Assembly (NCBI RefSeq): GCF_003254395.2
Contig: NC_037647.1
Coordinates: 2,272,350 to 2,336,349 of the forward strand
Length of the DNA stretch: 64,000 nucleotides
Source of the DNA: Apis mellifera
Taxonomy: Eukaryota > Arthropoda > Insecta > Hymenoptera > Apidae
Reading direction: 5' to 3'
The notes under the pieces were generated by a model. The model saw only the letters and a program-made list of their open reading frames with translations, had not been told where the DNA came from and made no database searches. This document shows, in pieces, positions 11,045 through 23,394 of the stretch (positions are counted from its first letter, which is position 1; the number at the start of each line of letters is the position of its first letter). The position numbers and the translations under genes were made by a program.

Positions 11045-12125
11045 CAAAAAAGAAATTGAAATCTGTGTCCTATGTTGAATGTCGTGATCCAACGATGTCT
11101 ATTAATAAATCAAATATAAGAAATTACAAAAAAGAAATTGAAATCTGTGTCCTATGTTGAATGTCGTGATCCAACGATGTCCACTAATAAATCAAATATA
11201 AGAAATTACAAAAAAGAAATTGAAATCTGTGTCCTATGTTGAATGTCGTGATCCAACGATGTCCACTAATAAATCAAATATAAGAAATTACAAAAAAGAA
11301 ATTGAAATCTGTGTCCTATGTTGAATGTCGTGATCCAACGATGTCCACTAATAAATCAAATATAAGAAATTACAAAAAAGAAATTGAAATCTGTGTCTTA
11401 TGTTGAATGTCGTGATCCAACGATGTCCACTAATAAATCAAATATAAGAAATTACAAAAAAGAAATTGAAATCTGTGTCCTATGTTGAATGTCGTGATCC
11501 AACGATGTCCACTAATAAATCAAATATAAGAAATTACAAAAAAGAAATTGAAATCTGTGTCCTATGTTGAATGTCGTGATCCAACGATGTCCACTAATAA
11601 ATCAAATATAAGAAATTACAAAAAAGAAATTGAAATCTGTGTCCTATGTTGAATGTCGTGATCCAACGATGTCCACTAATAAATCAAATATAAGAAATTA
11701 CAAAAAAGAAATTGAAATCTGTGTCCTATGTTGAATGTCGTGATCCAACGATGTCCACTAATAAATCAAATATAAGAAATTACAAAAAAGAAATTGAAAT
11801 CTGTGTCCTATGTTGAATGTCGTGATCCAACGATGTCCACTAATAAATCAAATATAAGAAATTACAAAAAAAAAATTGAAATCTGTGTCCTATGTTGAAT
11901 GTCGTGATCCAACGATGTCCACTAATAAATCAAATATAAGAAATTACAAAAAAGAAATTGAAATCTGTGTCCTATGTTGAATGTCGTGATCCAACGATGT
12001 CCACTAATAAATCAAATATAAGAAATTACAAAAAAGAAATTGAAATCTGTGTCCTATGTTGAATGTCGTGATCCAACGATGTCCATTAATAAATCAAATA
12101 TAAGAAATTACAAAAAAGAAATGGA
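11045..12125. repeat. 82-bp minisatellite array, about 13 copies
   Basis: Same unit as 3051-3965, with one or two more copies, so the sister arrays differ by unequal exchange or slippage. Confidence 0.85.
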
Positions 12126-12369
12126 ATTCTGTGTCCAACGATATCGTGATCCAACGATGTCCAATGTTGCTCTTGGATTTCCATCGACGTCTATCGATAC
12201 ATCGAATATAAAAAATTACAAAAAAGAAATTAAAATCTGTGTCCTACGTTGAATATCGTGATCCAACATTGTCCAACGTTGCTCTTGGATTTCTATCGAC
12301 GTCTATCGATACATCGAATAAAAAAAATTACTAAAAAGAAATTGAAATCTGTGTCCTATGTTGAATATC

Positions 12370-12912
12370 GTGATCCAATGACGTCCATTGTCATCCATTG
12401 TCGACCATTGTCGTCCAGCGTTGTTCAACGTCGTTCAACGTCGTTCATCTTCGTCCAACGTCGTCCACCAACGTCGTCCACCAACGTCGTCCACCAACGT
12501 CGTCCATCGTCGTCGTCCATTGTCGTCGTCCATCGTCGCCGTCCATCGTCGCCGTCCATCGTCGCCGTCCATCGTCGCCGTCCATCGTCGCCGTCCATCG
12601 TCGCCGTCCATCGTCGCCGTCCATCGTCGCCGTCCATCGTTGTCCAACGCCGTCCAAAGTCGTCCAAAGTCGCCCATCGTCGTTCAACGTCGTCCATCGT
12701 CGTTCAACGTCGTCCATCGTCGTTCAACGTCATCCATCGTCGTTCAACGTCGTCCATCGTCGTTCAACGTCGTCCATCGTCGTTCAACGTCGTCCATCGT
12801 CGTCCATCGTCGTCCATCGTCGTCCATCGTCGTCCATCGTCGTCCATCGTCGTCCATCGTCGTCCATCGTCGTCCATCGTCGTCCATCGTCGTCCATCGT
12901 CGTCCATCGATG
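12370..12912. repeat. 10-bp and 13-bp GTCCATC minisatellite, second array
   Basis: Sister of 4200-4765: fewer 13-bp units, plus a stretch alternating CGTCGTTCAA and CGTCGTCCAT (12650-12790) absent from the first array. Open frames here are artefacts of the period. Confidence 0.9.
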
Positions 12913-13805
12913 AACTCCTAAATTAACTTATTCTGAATCTTAAAACTAAATCTTAAATCTATCTTATAATACACTTAAAACTAGAACTTAAATCTAAAAC
13001 GCACGCATTTTATCATTTATGTAAAATACAATAAATTATAATAAATAATATTAAAAAACTAAATCTTAAAACTATCTTATATCATATGTTTACATATTAT
13101 ACTTAAAGCTAGGTCCTAAATAATAAGATGCATCTTATCATTTACATCGAGTCTAATAAACTGTAATAGAAATATTAAAACCTATATCTTATTACTAAAT
13201 CTTAAATCTATCCTAAAAAATATCATACTTAAAACTAGGACTTACATCTAAAACGCACGCATCCTATCGAAATATAATAAATTACAATGAATACATTAAA
13301 ATTAACAAATCTTAATACTAAATCTTAAGCCTACCTTATATTATACTTAAAGGTAGGTCCTAAATGTAAGATGCATCTTATCATTTACATCGAATCTAAT
13401 AAATTGTAATAAAAATAATAAAACCTATATCTTATTACTAAATCTTAAATCTATCTTATATTATACTTAAAACTAGAACTTAAATGTAAGATACGCGCAC
13501 CTTGTCATTTACATACAATAAAATAAATTATAATAAAAATATTAAAATCTAAACCTTAATAATAAAACTTAAATCTATCTTATATTATACTTAAAACTAG
13601 GACTTAAATCTAAAACGCATTTTATAATTTATATCGAATTCATTATAATATATTACAATGAGTACACTAGAATAACTAATATCTGTATCAAAGATATTCT
13701 GATATTATTTAAAAAAAGTGGAAGGAGATAACGTTGCTCAATTTGTTAAAAATTGAGAAACAACAAAGGATTAACCAGAATATCCTTGTTCGGATTTTTA
13801 TTAGT
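12913..13805. repeat. AT-rich dimeric satellite, sister of 4766-5658
   Basis: Near-identical to 4766-5658 at an offset of about 8.15 kb. Confidence 0.75.
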
Positions 13806-13878
13806 ACCTTCAGTCTAGTCCATTGATAACTAATCAAAATAATTGAAAGCAATCATATTTTAGACTAGAGTGAAGGTG

Positions 13879-14058
13879 TGCGTAGTTCTTAGCTTGCCAT
13901 CGCTTTCCACAGACTATCATTGATGAAATATATTTGATATTTTTAAATTTAAAATATTTCAAAAACATTAATGAAATAAATTTTGTGATATACGATTTTG
14001 GAAAGCGATGCCAATTACCGGGTCTCACCGACGAGGAGGTGACTACGCATCGAGACCC
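13879..14058 (-). ncRNA. HDV-like self-cleaving ribozyme R5
   Basis: Sister of R2, same length (180 nt) and same core. Its P0 hairpin occupies 13806-13877. Cleavage predicted at 14059/14058. Confidence 0.9.
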
Positions 14059-14509
14059 ACCTAAACCTAATAAAAAAAAAAAACATTAAAAATTAATGAT
14101 TAAATTGAACAAATTAGAAATATATAACATATATAAAATGAATTAATGACAAGAATTAAATAAAATATATAAAAATAAAATAAATCTGAAATGTAAAAGA
14201 AATATTAATCACGAATACATAAAATAAAATAATCATTTGAATTATTATACAATGAAATTTGACAATAATCTTTACAGCATTTTTTTTATATTTTTTACAA
14301 TGTCCAACGATGAGACTAAATCTATCTTAATATAATAAACCTAATGATAATACTAATTCAAAGAGTCATACATCCTATTGCTATCACTGATATTAAGGAT
14401 ATTCACATTTTACTTCAAACGAAAAAAAGTTATTGACAGAACAAAAAAATAGTGTAAGAAAATCCAAATTCTACAATAGTTGATTTACAAGAGTCATCAA
14501 ACAAATGAT
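14059..14509. other. AT-rich linker without a gene
   Basis: Sister of 5912-6329, with a short extra segment near 14130-14165. No gene seen. Confidence 0.5.
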
Positions 14510-14830
14510 AACCATGTTGATCAGCAGAGAGTTACGGCCTAGTAGCTGAATGCATAGAGTTCACAACGACCACGAGAAGGAACTAGAAATCATTTCAAGA
14601 CCACCGGAGTCGAATTACCAAGACATAGTCCTCACGACTCACAGGAAGGAACCAAAAATCATTCTAATACCACTGAAGTCGAATTACCGAAGACGACATT
14701 CAACATAGGACCTATCTCTGATCAAATATCTAAAGATATCAATCGATCAGAGCGCGGACCTTCGACTGACCACCGTAAGTTGAACAGTCCGATGAACACT
14801 TACAATTTTTTCGTGATGATTCATGAGAAA
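14510..14830. repeat. Structured block SB, copy a'
   Basis: Sister of 6330-6640; hairpin 14716-14752 kept, several small indels elsewhere. 14831-15224 after it is AT-rich with the AATAAACATGC repeat and decamers. Confidence 0.6.
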
Positions 14831-15224
14831 AAAGTCACGAAAAAAAGAATAGATGATTATACATCGAGACCTAAAATTAATAAATAAAAAATACATAAGA
14901 AAAATATTATATAAAAATTAAACAAATCTGAAACATAAAATAAAGATTAATTACATAAATTATAAAAATAAACAATAAAATTACATAAAAAATAAAAATA
15001 AATAAACATGCAATAAACATGCAATAAACATGCAATAAACATGCAATAAATTTTTACAAAAATTGTTACAGAAATCTTTTACATTTTTCGCTTTATATTA
15101 TATATATATTATATCTAAAACGCTCGCATTAATTATAAGAAATACATAATAAAATTAAAGATTAGGTCCCACGTCGTCCATCGTCGTCCATCGTCGTCCA
15201 TCATCGTTTGTCGTCCATCGTCCA

Positions 15225-15275
15225 ATGCCAATTACAGGATCTCACCGACGAGGAGGTGACTACGCATCGAGATCT
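15225..15275 (-). pseudogene. Truncated HDV-like ribozyme fragment
   Basis: Only the first part of the RNA remains: P1 5' strand AGAUCUC, P2 5' strand UGCGUAGU, P3/L3 with UCCUCGUC, P1 3' strand GAGAUCC and the start of P4. The rest of P4, J4/2 and the P2 3' strand are absent; a decamer run takes their place. One P1 pair changed from G-C to A-U, but position 1 is A-C. It cannot form P2, so it should be inactive. Relative to the sister region near 7050 it looks like an insertion or conversion remnant. Confidence 0.8.
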
Positions 15276-15689
15276 ATCTAAATCTAACAAATAAAAACAA
15301 AAACATTAAAAATTAATGATTAAATTGAACAAAATAATTGAACAGACTAAGCCAAAAGACTAAGCCCCACGTCGTCCATTGTCATCCTAGGTTGTCCAAC
15401 GATGATAGCTTAATGACTTAATCTATAACTTAAAATCTTAAATCTATAATTTACAATACATAACATTTCTATTAATATTATCCGTATCAAGAATACTCTC
15501 GTCTAACTTAAAGCGAAAAAAAGAAATATTCAAAATCATTTATATTAAATCATTAATATTAAATTATTTATAATAAATAAAACATCAATAAAAAAAGAGA
15601 GAACTGAAAATATTCAAAAAGCAATTAAATGGAGACCAAAAATATAATAAGCATTTGAAGAAGAACTTAAGATACGTGATCGATGAAAA
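15276..15689. other. AT-rich linker after the ribozyme fragment
   Basis: CTAAATCTAAC flank like that of R2, a few GTCGTCC decamers, then A/T runs. No gene seen. Confidence 0.5.
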
Positions 15690-16015
15690 ATCAAACCTTA
15701 TCTGTCGCTCTCATATCACGACTTACATCAATGGATTTACGAAAATCGATGGACAGATGATACTTGCCAGTCGTGACCAATCGAGGGTTACGACAGCGGC
15801 CTAATAGCAGAACGTCTTATGTCCCAACGACACAGGAAGGAACAAGGAGTAAATCCTTGACCACCTTGAGCCGGATTACAAAGACGACGTTCCACCACAA
15901 GACCTAACTCTAATCGAGTACTAAGGTACCAATCGATTAGAGCGCGGACCCTCAACTGGCCACCGGAAGTAGAGCACCGGCCCAACGATTTCTACCACTG
16001 TTGCATGACATGAGA
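15690..16015. repeat. Structured block SB, copy c'
   Basis: Sister of 7860-8190 at an offset of 7825; hairpin 15908-15942. The b copy has no counterpart in this half of the duplication. 16016-16316 is AT-rich without a gene. Confidence 0.6.
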
Positions 16016-16316
16016 TTAATTTGAAATAAGCGAGGAAAGAGAAGAAGAAAATATAAAATAACTAAAAGGATATTTTGAGGAAGAGAGTAAAAAATGATTA
16101 GAATAATTATACGAATAAAAATTCGAAATGAAAAATAATGAAAACGAAAAGCGAGAATGTAAAAAAAGAGTACAAAAATTAAAAATTTTTAGTTTTCGCT
16201 TTAAATTATGGAGTATATCTTGATACGGATGAAAACGCACTTATTACAATAAACTTATTCTAATTTATATAATATAATAACTTATAAATAATATAATACA
16301 TTAACTTATAACTAAT

Positions 16317-16399
16317 ATCTGCAGTCCAGTTTAATCAATTAAAAATTAAAAGTCAAAATAATTAAATGAATTATGCAAAGTTTACACTGGACTGCAGAT
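16317..16399 (-). ncRNA. P0 hairpin of ribozyme R6
   Basis: Same ATCTGCAGTCCAGT / ACTGGACTGCAGAT 14-bp stem as at 8492-8574. Confidence 0.75.
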
Positions 16400-16400
16400 T

Positions 16401-16584
16401 TGCGTAGTTCTTAGCTTGCCATCGCTTTCCATACACTATCATTGTTAAAATATATTTCATATTTTTACATTTAAAATATTTCTAAAACTTTAATGAAAAA
16501 AAAAAAATTTATGATGTATGACTTCGGAAAGCGATGCCAATTACCGGGTCTCACCAACGAGGAGGTGACTACGCATCGAGACCC
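16401..16584 (-). ncRNA. HDV-like self-cleaving ribozyme R6
   Basis: Sister of R3 with a diverged P4 loop and L3 UCCUCGUU. P1, P2, P3, J1/4 and J4/2 (AAGCUAAGA) intact. Cleavage predicted at 16585/16584. Confidence 0.88.
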
Positions 16585-16742
16585 ATCAGATTGAATTTAT
16601 TGAACAAATTTATTAATACAATAAAATTACAATACAATAAAATTACAATACAATTAATTATCTATAAATTAAATCTTAAACGTAGAAAAGAAATATGATA
16701 CAATTGTTAAAAAAAATTATCCATCGTCGTCCAACGTCGTCC

Positions 16743-17400
16743 ATCGATGAACTCTTAAATTAACTTATTCTCGACCTTAATACTAGATGTTATATCTATT
16801 ATATATCTATTTTATATTATGCAGAAAACTAGGATTTAAATCTAAGATTCATGCATCTTATGATTTACATCGAATATATGAAATTACAATAAAAAAATTA
16901 AAATCTATGTCGTATGCATAATTATCGAGATCCAACGTCGTCCAACATCGTACATCGATGAACTCTTAAATTAACTTATTCTCGACCTTAATACTAGATG
17001 TTATATCTATTATACATCTATTTTATATTATGCAGAAAACTAGGATTTAAATCTAAGATTCATGCATCTTATGATTTACATCGAATATATGAAATTACAA
17101 TAAAAAAATTAAAATCTATGTCGTATGCATAATTATCGAGATCCAACGTCGTCCAACGTCGTCCATCAATGAACTCTTAAATTAACTTATTCTCGACCTT
17201 AATACTAGATGTTATATCTATTATACATATATTTTATATTATGCAGAAAACTAGGATTTAAATCTAAGATTCATGCATCTTATGATTTACATCGAATATA
17301 TGAAATTACAATAAAAAAATTAAAATCTATGTCGTATGCATAATTATCGAGATCCAACGTCGTCCAACATCGTACATCGATGAACTCTTAAATTAACTTA
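16743..17400. repeat. 211-bp tandem repeat, three units
   Basis: Units start at the CATCGATGAACTC phrase near 16743, 16954, 17165 and 17376; each holds TTATTCTCGACCTTAATAC and CGTATGCATAATTATCGAG. They are nearly identical. Confidence 0.85.
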
Positions 17401-17539
17401 TTCTAGATCTTAATACTAAATCTTAAATCTATCTTAAAAAAATTTTATACATAAAATTAGAACTTAAATCTGAAACGCTCGCATCTTATGATATACATAG
17501 AATTAATAAAAATAACAGATTAGAATAAAAAAATTAAAA

Positions 17540-18158
17540 TGTATGTCATATGTTGATTATCGTGATCCAACGTTGTCCATCGATAAAAGAAAAATAAGAA
17601 ATTATAAAAAAAATAAAAATCCATGTCCCATATGATTATCGTAAACCCAACGTCGTGCACCATAATCCATCGACTTCCATCGACACATGGAATATAAGAA
17701 ATTATAAAAAAGAAATGAAAGCCAGTATTCTATGTTGATTATCGTGATTCAACATCGTCCAACGTTGTCCATCGATAAATCGAATATAAGAAATTATAAA
17801 AAGAAATTAAAACCAATATCCTATGTTGATTATCGTGATCCAACGTCGTGCAACATAATCCATCGACAACCATCGATACATCGAATATAAGAAATTACAA
17901 AAAAGAAATGAAAGCCAGTATTCTATGTTGATTATTGTGATCCACTGTCGTCCAACGTTGTCCATCGAAACATTGAATATAAGAAATTATAAAAAAGAAA
18001 TAAAAACCTGTACCCTATGTTGATTATCGTGATCCACCGTCGTCCAACATCGTCCAACGTCGTCCAACATCGTTCATCGAGACATTGAATATAAGAAATT
18101 ATAAAAAAGAAATAAAAACCAGTATCCTATGTTGATTATCGTGATCCAACGTCGTTTA
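17540..18158. repeat. Diverged ATGTTGATTATCGTGATCCA repeat units
   Basis: Relatives of the 82-bp unit: ATGTTGATTATCGTGATCCA, decamer phrases, then AATATAAGAAATTATAAAAA. Diverged from each other. The right part is the start of the long direct duplication. Confidence 0.65.
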
Positions 18159-18495
18159 TCCCACTCCATCCTAGTCCATCCAAGTCCATCCAAGTCCATC
18201 CAAGTCCATCCAAGTCCATCCAAGTCCATCCAAGTCCATCCAAGTCCATCCAAGTCCATCCAAGTCCATCCAAGTCCATCCAAGTCCATCCTAGTCCATC
18301 CTAGTCCATCCTAGTCCATCCAACTCCATCCAAGTCCATCCAAGTCCATCCAAGTCCATCCAAGTCCATCCAAGTCCATCCAAGTCCATCCAAGTCCATC
18401 CAAGTCCATCCAATTCCATCCAACTCCATCCAAGTCCATCCAAGTCCATCCAAGTCCATCCAAGTCAATCGTAGTCCATCGTAGTCCATCGAAGA
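18159..18495. repeat. CATCCAAGTC 10-bp minisatellite
   Basis: Long run of CATCCAAGTC with scattered variants (CATCCTAGTC, CATCCAACTC). Period 10 leaves all frames open, giving artefactual reading frames on both strands. A longer sister array is at 29598-30052. Confidence 0.9.
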
Positions 18496-18669
18496 AGTCT
18501 TAAATTGACTTATTCTAGATCTTAATATTAAATCCTAAATTTAACTTAAAAGAATGTTATAAATAAAATTATGACTTAAATCTAAAACGCTCGCATCTTA
18601 TGATTTACATCGAATATAAAAAATTATAATAAAGAAATTAACATCTACATCACATGTTGATTATCGTGA

Positions 18670-18757
18670 GGCAACGCTGTCCAACGTTGTCCAACGTTGT
18701 CCAACGTTGTCCATCGTTGTCCATCGTTGTCCATCGTTGTCCATCGTTGTCCATCGA
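18670..18757. repeat. GTTGTCCAAC / GTTGTCCATC decamers
   Basis: Short run of two related decamers between satellite half-units; sister at 30236-30317. Confidence 0.75.
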
Positions 18758-19254
18758 TGAAGTCTTAATTTAACTTATTCTAGTTCTTAATACTAGGTCC
18801 TAAATCTATTTTACATTACTCTTAAAACTTACATCTAAAACGCACGCATCTTATCGAAATATAATAAATTACAATGAATACATTAAAAATCTTATTAATA
18901 AATCTTAATACTAAATCTTAAGCCTATCTTATATTATATTTATACTATACTTAAAGCTAGGTCCTAAATAATAAGATGCATCTTATCATTTACATCGAGT
19001 ATAACGAATTACAATAAAAATATTAAAATCTAAGTCTTAATACTAAATCTTAAATCTATCTTATATTATACTTAAAACTAAATCTAAAAAATCTAAGATG
19101 CGCGCATCTTTCATTTACATCGAATGTATTATAATGAATACACTAACTAACTAATATCTGTATCAAAGACATTCTGGTCTCATTTAGAAAAATTAAAAAA
19201 TAATATAAAACAAGCAAGGATTGACCAGAATATATTTGTTCAGATTTTATTAGT
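18758..19254. repeat. AT-rich dimeric satellite
   Basis: Half-units with ACGCACGCATCTTATCG and GATGCATCTTATCATTTACA; H1 arms (CATTCTGGTC / GACCAGAATA) near 19168 and 19223. Confidence 0.7.
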
Positions 19255-19326
19255 ACCTTCAATCTAGTCGATTGATAATTAATCAAAATAATTTAAGGCA
19301 ATCATATTTTAGACTAGATTGAAGGT
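19255..19326 (-). ncRNA. P0 hairpin of ribozyme R7
   Basis: ACCTTCAATCTAGTC with GACTAGATTGAAGGT, 15 bp without mismatch. Confidence 0.7.
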
Positions 19327-19327
19327 G

Positions 19328-19464
19328 TGCGTAGTTCTTGGCTTGCCATCGCTTTTCGAAAAAATTTAAAATTCAATTCAAGATATTTTATTAAATGAAA
19401 AATATGAAAAGCGATGCCAATTACCGGGTCTCACCCACGAGGAGGTGACTACGCATCGAGACCC
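19328..19464 (-). ncRNA. HDV-like self-cleaving ribozyme R7
   Basis: Compact copy (137 nt). L3 UCCUCGUG, J4/2 AAGCCAAGA (CCAA still fits CNRA), P1 7 bp, P2 8 bp. Cleavage predicted at 19465/19464. Duplicate is R11. Confidence 0.88.
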
Positions 19465-20225
19465 ATCAGGTTGAATTTATTGAACAAATTTATTAATAGA
19501 ATAAAATTACAATACAATAAAATTACAATACAATTAATTATCTATAAATTAAATCTTAAACGTAGAAAAGAAATATATGATAGAATTGTTAAAATACTTA
19601 TCCATCGTCGTCCAACGTTGTCCATCGATGAACTCTTAACACTACCTTATTCTAGACCTTAATACTAAATCTTATATCTATCTTACATCTATTTTACATT
19701 ATGCAGAAAAGTAGGACTTAAATTTATGATGCATGCATCTTATGATTTACATCGAATATAAGAAAATATAATAAAAAAATTAAAATCTACGTCGCATGCT
19801 GATTATCCTGATCCAACGTCGTCCAACGTTGTCCATCGATGAAATCTTCTAAATTAACTTATTCTAGATCTTAAAACTAAATCTTAAATCTACCTTAAAA
19901 AACTATTATACTTAAAAAGACCGATTATCAATCGATGAAGACTTAAATTAACTTATTCTAAATCTTAATACTAAAACTTAAATCTATCCTAAAAAATATT
20001 ATACTTAAAACTAGGCCTTACACCTAAAACGTACGCATCTTATCGAAGTATAATAAATTACAATGAATACTAATATAAGAAATTACAATAAAAAAATTAA
20101 AATGAATTTTGTATTTTTATTATCGTGATCCAACGTCGTCCAACGTCGTCCAACGTCGTCCAACGTCGTCCAATGTCGTCCAACGTCGTCCAACGTTGTC
20201 CATCGATGAAATCTTAAATTAACTT
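19465..20225. repeat. Satellite spacer with CGTCGTCCAA run
   Basis: TCAGGTTGAATTT flank, half-units, and a CGTCGTCCAA decamer run at about 20128-20200 that is three units longer than in the duplicate at 31690. Confidence 0.65.
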
Positions 20226-22063
20226 ATTCTAAATCTTAATACTAAATCTTAAATCTATCCTAAAAAATATTATAACTTAAAACTAGGACTTACTTCTAAA
20301 ACGCACGCATCTTATCGAAATATTACAAATTACAATGAATACATTAAAATTAATAAATCTTAATACTAAATCTTAAGCCTATCTTATATTATACATATAC
20401 TATACTTAAAGCTACGTCCTAAATGTAAGATGCATGCATCTTATCATTTACATCGAGTGTAACAATAAAAATATTAAAATCTAAGTCTTAATACTAAATC
20501 TTAAATCTATCGTAAAAAATATTATACTTAAAACTAGGACGTACATCTAAAACGCACGCATCTTATCGAAATATTACAAATTACAATGAATACATTAAAA
20601 TTAATAAATCTTAATACTAAATCTTAAGCCTATCTTATATTATACATATACTATACTTAAAGCTACGTCCTAAATGTAAGATGCATGCATCTTATCATTT
20701 ACATCGAGTGTAACAATAAAAATATTAAAATCTAAGTCTTAATACTAAATCTTAAATCTATCGTAAAAAATATTATACTTAAAACTAGGACTTATATCTA
20801 AAACGCACGCATCTTATCGAAATATTACAAATTACAATGAATATATTAAAATGAATAAGTGTTATTACTAAATCTTAAGCCTACCTTATATTTTACTTAT
20901 ACTATACTTAAAGCTAGGTTGTCCTAAATGTAAAATGCATGCATCTTATCATTTACATCGAGTGTAACAATAAAAATATTGAAATCTAAATCTTAATACT
21001 AAATCTTAAATCTATCGTAAAAAATATTATACTTAAAACGATCGATATACATCGATGAAGTCTTAAATTAACTTATTCTAGATCTTAATACTAAAACTTA
21101 AATCTATCCTAAAAAAGTATTATACTTAAAGCTAGGCCTTACATCTAAAACGCACGCATCTTATCGAAATATAATAAATTACAATGAATATATTAAAATT
21201 AATAAATCTTAATACTAAATCTTAAGCCTATCTTATATTATACATATACTATACTTAAAGCTACGTCCTAAATGTAAGATGCATGCATCTTATCATTTAC
21301 ATCGAGTGTAACAATAAAAATATTAAAATTTAAGTCTTAATACTAAATCTTAAATCTATCGTAAAAAATATTATACTTAAAACTAGGACTTACATCTAAA
21401 ACGCACGCATCTTATCGAAATATAATAAATTACAATGAATACATTAAAATTAATAAATCTTAATACTAAATCTTAAGCCTATCTTATATTATACTTATAC
21501 TATACTTAAAGCTACGTCCTAAATGTAAGATGCATGCATCCTATCATTTACATCGAGTGTAACAATAAAAATATTAAAATCTAAGTCTTAATACTAAATC
21601 TTAAATCTATCGTAAAAAATATTATACTTAAAACTAGGTCTTACATCTAAAACGCACGCATCTTATCGAAATATAATAAATTACAATGAATACATTAAAA
21701 TTAATAAATCTTAATACTAAATCTTAAGCCTATCTTATATTATACTTATACTATACTTAAAGCTAGGTCCTAAATAATAAGATGCATCTTATCATTTACA
21801 TCGAGTATAACGAATTACAATAAAAATATTAAAATCTAAGTCTTAATACTAAATCTTAAATCTATCTTATATTATACTTAAAACTAAATCTAAAAAATCT
21901 AAGATGCGCGCATCTTTCATTTACATCGAATGTATTATAATGAATACACTAACTAACTAATATCTGTGTCAAAGATATTCTGGTCTCATTTAGAAAATAA
22001 ATTAAAAAATAATATAAAAACAAGCAAGTATTGACCAGAATATCCTTGTTCAGATTTTTGAGT
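20226..22063. repeat. Higher-order satellite with ~250-bp dimer
   Basis: Successive AAAACTAGGAC boxes at 20279, 20530 and 20781 mark a dimer of about 250 bp made of an A half (ACGCACGCATCTTATCGAAA) and a B half (AAGATGCATGCATCTTATCA). A variant junction with CGATCGATATACATCGATG interrupts it near 21036. Confidence 0.85.
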
Positions 22064-22135
22064 ACCTTCGGTCTAGTCCAATAATAATCAATCAAAATAA
22101 TGTACAGCAATCATTTTTTAGACTAGACTGAAGGT
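22064..22135 (-). ncRNA. P0 hairpin of ribozyme R8
   Basis: ACCTTCGGTCTAGTC with GACTAGACTGAAGGT, the G-C version of the stem. Confidence 0.7.
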
Positions 22136-22136
22136 A

Positions 22137-22275
22137 TGCGTAGTTCTTGGCTTGCCATCGCTTTTCGAAAAAAAATTTAAAATTCAATTCAAGATATTTT
22201 ATTAAATGAAAAATATGAAAAGCGATGCCAATTACCGGGTCTCACCCACGAGGAGGTGACTACGCATCGAGACCC
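22137..22275 (-). ncRNA. HDV-like self-cleaving ribozyme R8
   Basis: L3 UCCUCGUG, J4/2 AAGCCAAGA, P1 GGGUCUC/GAGACCC. Cleavage predicted at 22276/22275. It is followed on + by the CCTAAACC flank class and is the last ribozyme before the non-coding RNA locus. Confidence 0.88.
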
Positions 22276-23289
22276 ACCTAAACCTAATAACAAACAAAGA
22301 AAAAACAAATAAAAGTTATATTAATTATTAACAAATTAATGATATACCAATCACAAATAAAAATATATAATGATATAATATAAATTATATAAAAATATAA
22401 AATATGCAACAAAATGATATTCTATAATCGTAACTCTGTGTTTTTATGTATAACTTTGTGTTGGTATTTACAAAAATTTTTTACATTTTTCGCAATTTCT
22501 TGTATACAATTTATCCCACGCCGTCCAACGTTGAGGCTTAAATTTATAACTTAATCTATATTCTTAATACTACATCTTAAATCTATGATTTATATATCCT
22601 ACTGGCATCATCCGTACTAAAGATACGCTCCTATTTAGTGCAAAGTAAAAGAAAAACGAAAAAGAAAAAAAAAAGAAGCAAATGGATTGAAAATATGTAT
22701 GATTGAATGTTTGTATGTATTGATTTTATGTTAAGGAGCATATCTTTTTACAGAATGTGCTTACAATAAACTTAATCTAAATATCTATCTTACATTAAAC
22801 TTAAATCTAAGACTTAAATTTAAGATTTAAAATTTATTTAAATCTTAAATTTTAATCTTAAATTAAAACGCAAACATCTTAAAAATTTACATACAGTATA
22901 AATTAAAAATTTTATTTTGATATTTCACACAGAATTCCGAATATTTATTCAATTGTTTCGTAATTAAAAATGCAAAAATACTAACAAATTTTATTCAATT
23001 TTAGGAAAATAGTAGAATAAAATTTAATTTTAATTTTGACAACGAATAATTATTTGTCATTTGTTCTAAATAAATCAACTGTGTTTGTATCAATATAACG
23101 TAATAAGAATATTAATTTATAAAATATATAATATTATATAAAATAAAAAATATATAAAATATATATATTTTAAATAAATTAATATTCTTATTACATAATA
23201 ACGAACGATTTTATGTAATATTACGAGAGTTTAAAATTCAAATGAATGAACATTTTAGCAGTATTTTCATTAACAAATGCTGTAATATT
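22276..23289. other. AT-rich interval with a palindrome
   Basis: No gene seen. 23100-23194 is an inverted repeat whose outer arms are GTAATAAGAATATTAATTTA and its complement, a MITE-like hairpin without recognisable target duplications. Duplicate at 34907-35920 (palindrome 35731-35825). Confidence 0.55.
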
Positions 23290-23310
23290 TAGGGGCGCTG
23301 AAAAAAAATG

Positions 23311-23328
23311 ATAGCCAGAAAAGGCTAT
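23311..23328 (-). terminator. Terminal hairpin with T run
   Basis: ATAGCC and GGCTAT pair around a 6-nt loop; on minus it is followed by CATTTTTTTT. It lies at the 3' limit of the conserved repeat tract. Terminator-like in form only; RNA 3'-end function is a guess. Duplicate at 35942-35959. Confidence 0.35.
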
Positions 23329-23394
23329 AAGGACCACACTTGTGATCCAAAAGCAGGATCATTCCCACAATGTTAGTGGAAAAATTATGGGCAT

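Noticed and set aside
23100..23194. DNA transposon (MITE)
   Set aside because: The palindrome has MITE-like form, but I see no clear target-site duplication or other family copies apart from its duplicate at 35731-35825, so it is listed only as a palindrome.
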